Origin: Strigamia acuminata
Lineage: Eukaryota; Arthropoda; Chilopoda; Geophilomorpha; Linotaeniidae
Assembly: GCA_949358305.1 (NCBI GenBank)
Contig: CASHSZ010000061.1
Coordinates: forward strand, 1-34,000
Reading direction: 5' to 3'
DNA length: 34,000 nt
Every line of letters begins with the position of its first letter. Positions within the stretch are counted from its first letter, which is position 1. The position numbers were made by a program, and so were the translations under genes. The notes below the pieces were generated by a model. That model was given only the letters and a program-made list of their open reading frames with translations, was not told the origin of the DNA and searched no databases. Shown here piece by piece: positions 32,119-34,000 of the stretch.

Positions 32119-33073
32119 TGTTTCGAGCAACAGAAAGGAGGAAAGAGAGACCACAACTGCTCGTCAATTTGATAGTAGTTTGATTTTATGTGTTCGAAAA
32201 TGTAAAGAAGAGTTACTAATTTCGGTCTTATAATTGTATTATTTATTTAGCAAATATCTAATCTTTTTCTGTTGTAATAGGAATTTTACATGTCTTTTTT
32301 GTGTGCCAATTTTCAGTAAAGACAATGTTTGTTAGGTATTTTATCTCTTAGAATGACAAGGTCAAGGTTTAGGAATTTTTAGTCTTGTTTTCCAATGTTT
32401 TCATGCTATGTTTACCTATTTCTAAGTCTTGTCCTGTTCCCAGTTCAGTTGTGAAGGCGGAATGACGGGTTTGAAGCATCTGAGTTGCTTTAAAGGTGCA
32501 TTGGAAAAGAAGGAATTGTTAATTTTGTAATGGATTGCAATTAATGCATTTTTACGGTGTATTTGACTTGCTTTAGATGCGTTATTTGCATATTTAGTTA
32601 AGTTTATTCCTATTCTATTTGTTATAATTCTTTCCAATGATTTCTGTTAATTTTAGTTGATTTTATCTCTATTATGAGGCACAATGCAAGCTTTAACTTA
32701 TGTTATTTATGAATTTAGTCACTAGGTGCCTCATGAATTTGTTGTTGCTATAGAATTGTTGTTGTTATGAAGTTGTTACACTCTTGTTATGAAAATCAGA
32801 TGTAGTTAAGTTGAATTTGCCTCCATGTTAATGTTTTGAAATGATTAAAAGCATTATCTGGATTTTTCTACACAAAGCTTTATTTTATTCAACATCCAAC
32901 ATGTGTGAGTAGGGAGATTTAACCCCAAACTCCCTGGAGCAGCTCCCCACAAGATCCAGTGCAGAAACTCAAGTCAACTCATTTCTTCCCTCAGTATAGG
33001 CCTATGGGAAATTTGCCAAGAATTCCCCATCGCGTTACAACTCGTCGCATCACGGCAGTGGCGAGTTGCAACA
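32119..33073 (+). repeat. Element C 3' LTR
   Basis: Direct copy of 26910-27864, 955 bp, no differences noted. It ends GTTGCAACA, followed by TC and the second ACTAAT. Confidence 0.94.
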
Positions 33074-33075
33074 TC

Positions 33076-33081
33076 ACTAAT
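33076..33081 (+). repeat. Target-site duplication of element C (right copy, ACTAAT)
   Basis: Matches 26901-26906. It is two bases (TC) beyond the CA of the LTR. Confidence 0.6.
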
Positions 33082-34000
33082 GAAGACTCATGAAACGCTA
33101 CGGACGTTTCCACGAAGAGAAAGCGAAAATGCAGAACGTACATCACCAGCGGTAGACACTGGGTGCAGCGGTCAACAACAGAAACTGGACTTGCCCAGTG
33201 GGCGGTGCGGATCGGCTGCTCTAAACTTCCAGCACCGACAGAAGTCACACGCCTATCTAAATCCAAACCCACTTGCAAACAAGTCGTAACACAATCTAAC
33301 CGAACAGAAATTTGACGGACAGATAAGAACCGACTGACCTCGCGGGCCAGCGCTCGCTCAGCAAGACATGAGCAGCAAAAGAACGAATCTCGTTCTAAAA
33401 ACAAGAAACGTTCTACAGACACACGAATACAAACGGGTGTGCCCTCTCCCGAAGCGGAGAGATGATCGACACCAGAGCTCACGAGGAAACTCGTGCGGCA
33501 CACGAAAGACATTGGACACAAAACGTAAAGACCAGAGGTCGTCCACATTCCAAACACAAGAGCAGGCTCACATGACGAGAAGAAGCTAGATCACTCAAGG
33601 ACCCCCCTGACCGCCGCTCTGATAGGCGGGAAGGACGAGAAGAGGGAACTGGTTGGCCCACAATAGCTAGTAATTTAACTTTAGCGTAGGGCAGAAAGCT
33701 AAAAGCGGGAGTTAATCGACCCCAAGCTGACGACTAACTGGCCAACACCACTAAAAATCTGCAAATGTGACGACGCTCCTGTCAGTAAGCCTAAAAAAAC
33801 TCTCAAAGAGTTTACACGTAACAAGGGAAAAACCCTGGGAAATTACAAGAACTCAAGACCAAAGAGCTTATTGTATAATAAGTTGGCGATTTCAAATTAA
33901 AAGGGAGTGGATTAAAGAAAATTCAAATACAACTAACTACCGTATGCACGGATTGGGCCGAAAATTCTCAATAAAACGTGTGCAAGCTACTTAAAAAACC
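33082..34000 (-). other. Element E interior, right part: no convincing coding frame
   Basis: It resumes the A/C-rich sequence interrupted by element C and resembles 24397-26906 in composition. The longest frame (minus strand, 32991-33557) runs into C's LTR, so it is not native. No LTR, primer site or domain motif was found before the window ends. Confidence 0.45.

Larger units (their letters stand above)
26907..33075 (+). mobile_element. Element C: gag-protease-thymidine kinase LTR retrotransposon without pol
   Basis: This is about 6.17 kb, with two 955-bp LTRs that look identical, a 6-bp target duplication, a primer-site candidate, a 1.2-kb leader with six structured repeats, one 995-aa frame and a 3' pyrimidine tract. 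The frame encodes BEL/Pao-type gag and protease and ends in a TK1-type thymidine kinase. RT, RNase H and integrase are absent, and the space between protease and stop is too small for them. Intact frame plus identical LTRs imply recent movement, so pol functions must have come in trans. A fragment of a related copy (D) lies at 13838-15045, so this is a family and not a one-off rearrangement. Confidence 0.9.
23604..34000 (-). mobile_element. Element E: antisense BEL/Pao-like LTR element, interrupted by element C
   Basis: The satellite breaks off at 23603 in mid-monomer and a TG..CA unit begins. On the minus strand, the sequence just outside its inner end reads a pyrimidine tract, then GGCCGGCAACGC, then TGTTGCGAGC, which is the same pre-LTR motif and LTR start as in A, B, C and D. 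This makes 23604-24364 the 3' LTR of an antisense element whose interior runs right from 24365. The interior is interrupted by element C at about 26907-33075 and resumes to the window end. The other LTR is off-window. No convincing RT, gag or kinase frame is visible in the interior that can be seen. Confidence 0.65.

Noticed and set aside
32130-32152. Purine-rich AAAGGAGGAAAGAGAGA as the polypurine tract of element C
   Set aside because: It lies inside the LTR in both copies, downstream of the TG start, so it cannot be the tract that precedes the 3' LTR.
32991-33557. 188-codon minus-strand open frame
   Set aside because: It runs from E interior into the LTR of element C across an insertion junction, and shows no domain.

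Overview
The window looks like heterochromatic, repeat-dense DNA from an animal, probably an invertebrate. The basis is that BEL/Pao LTR retrotransposons are confined to metazoans and the window is almost wholly made of them plus an AT-rich satellite. No host gene, tRNA or rRNA was recognised. Species cannot be named from the sequence.

Layout, left to right. Five BEL/Pao-type elements (called A to E here) sit in or beside one satellite array as two nests. Left nest: satellite contains D, D contains B, and B contains A. Element A (1026-10189) is complete, with 1,472-bp LTRs that look identical, a 4-bp target duplication and one uninterrupted 1,750-codon gag-pol frame. It sits inside the gag of element B (window start to about 13837), which resumes in frame on the other side. 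B has itself inserted into element D, of which only the polyprotein tail and 3' LTR remain (13838-15045). D ends directly against satellite. Satellite fills 15046-23603: about 60 monomers of 140 and 147 bp with a roughly 1,140-bp higher-order period. Right nest: from 23604 an antisense element E begins (LTR 23604-24364, then a long internal region without a convincing ORF). Element C (about 26907-33075) is inserted into E, flanked by a 6-bp duplication; E resumes to the window end.

The most unusual biology is in C, with relatives in B and D. C has LTRs, a primer-site candidate, gag with three zinc knuckles and a retropepsin-like domain, but no reverse transcriptase, RNase H or integrase. In their place the same frame ends in a type II (TK1-like) thymidine kinase with P-loop, Asp-Glu-Gly catalytic motif, lasso and four zinc cysteines. 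B has the same plan, but its kinase is shortened and has lost its key residues. D keeps the same kinase tail as C. These are best read as non-autonomous gag-protease-kinase elements that would need an A-like element for polymerase and integrase.

Cis signals support a shared machinery: TGTTGC/GCAACA-like LTR ends, similar primer-site regions in A and C, and a conserved pyrimidine tract plus GGC(C)GGCAA motif just before the 3' LTR of all the elements, where a polypurine tract would normally be. The kinase could raise dTTP supply for reverse transcription; that is inference.
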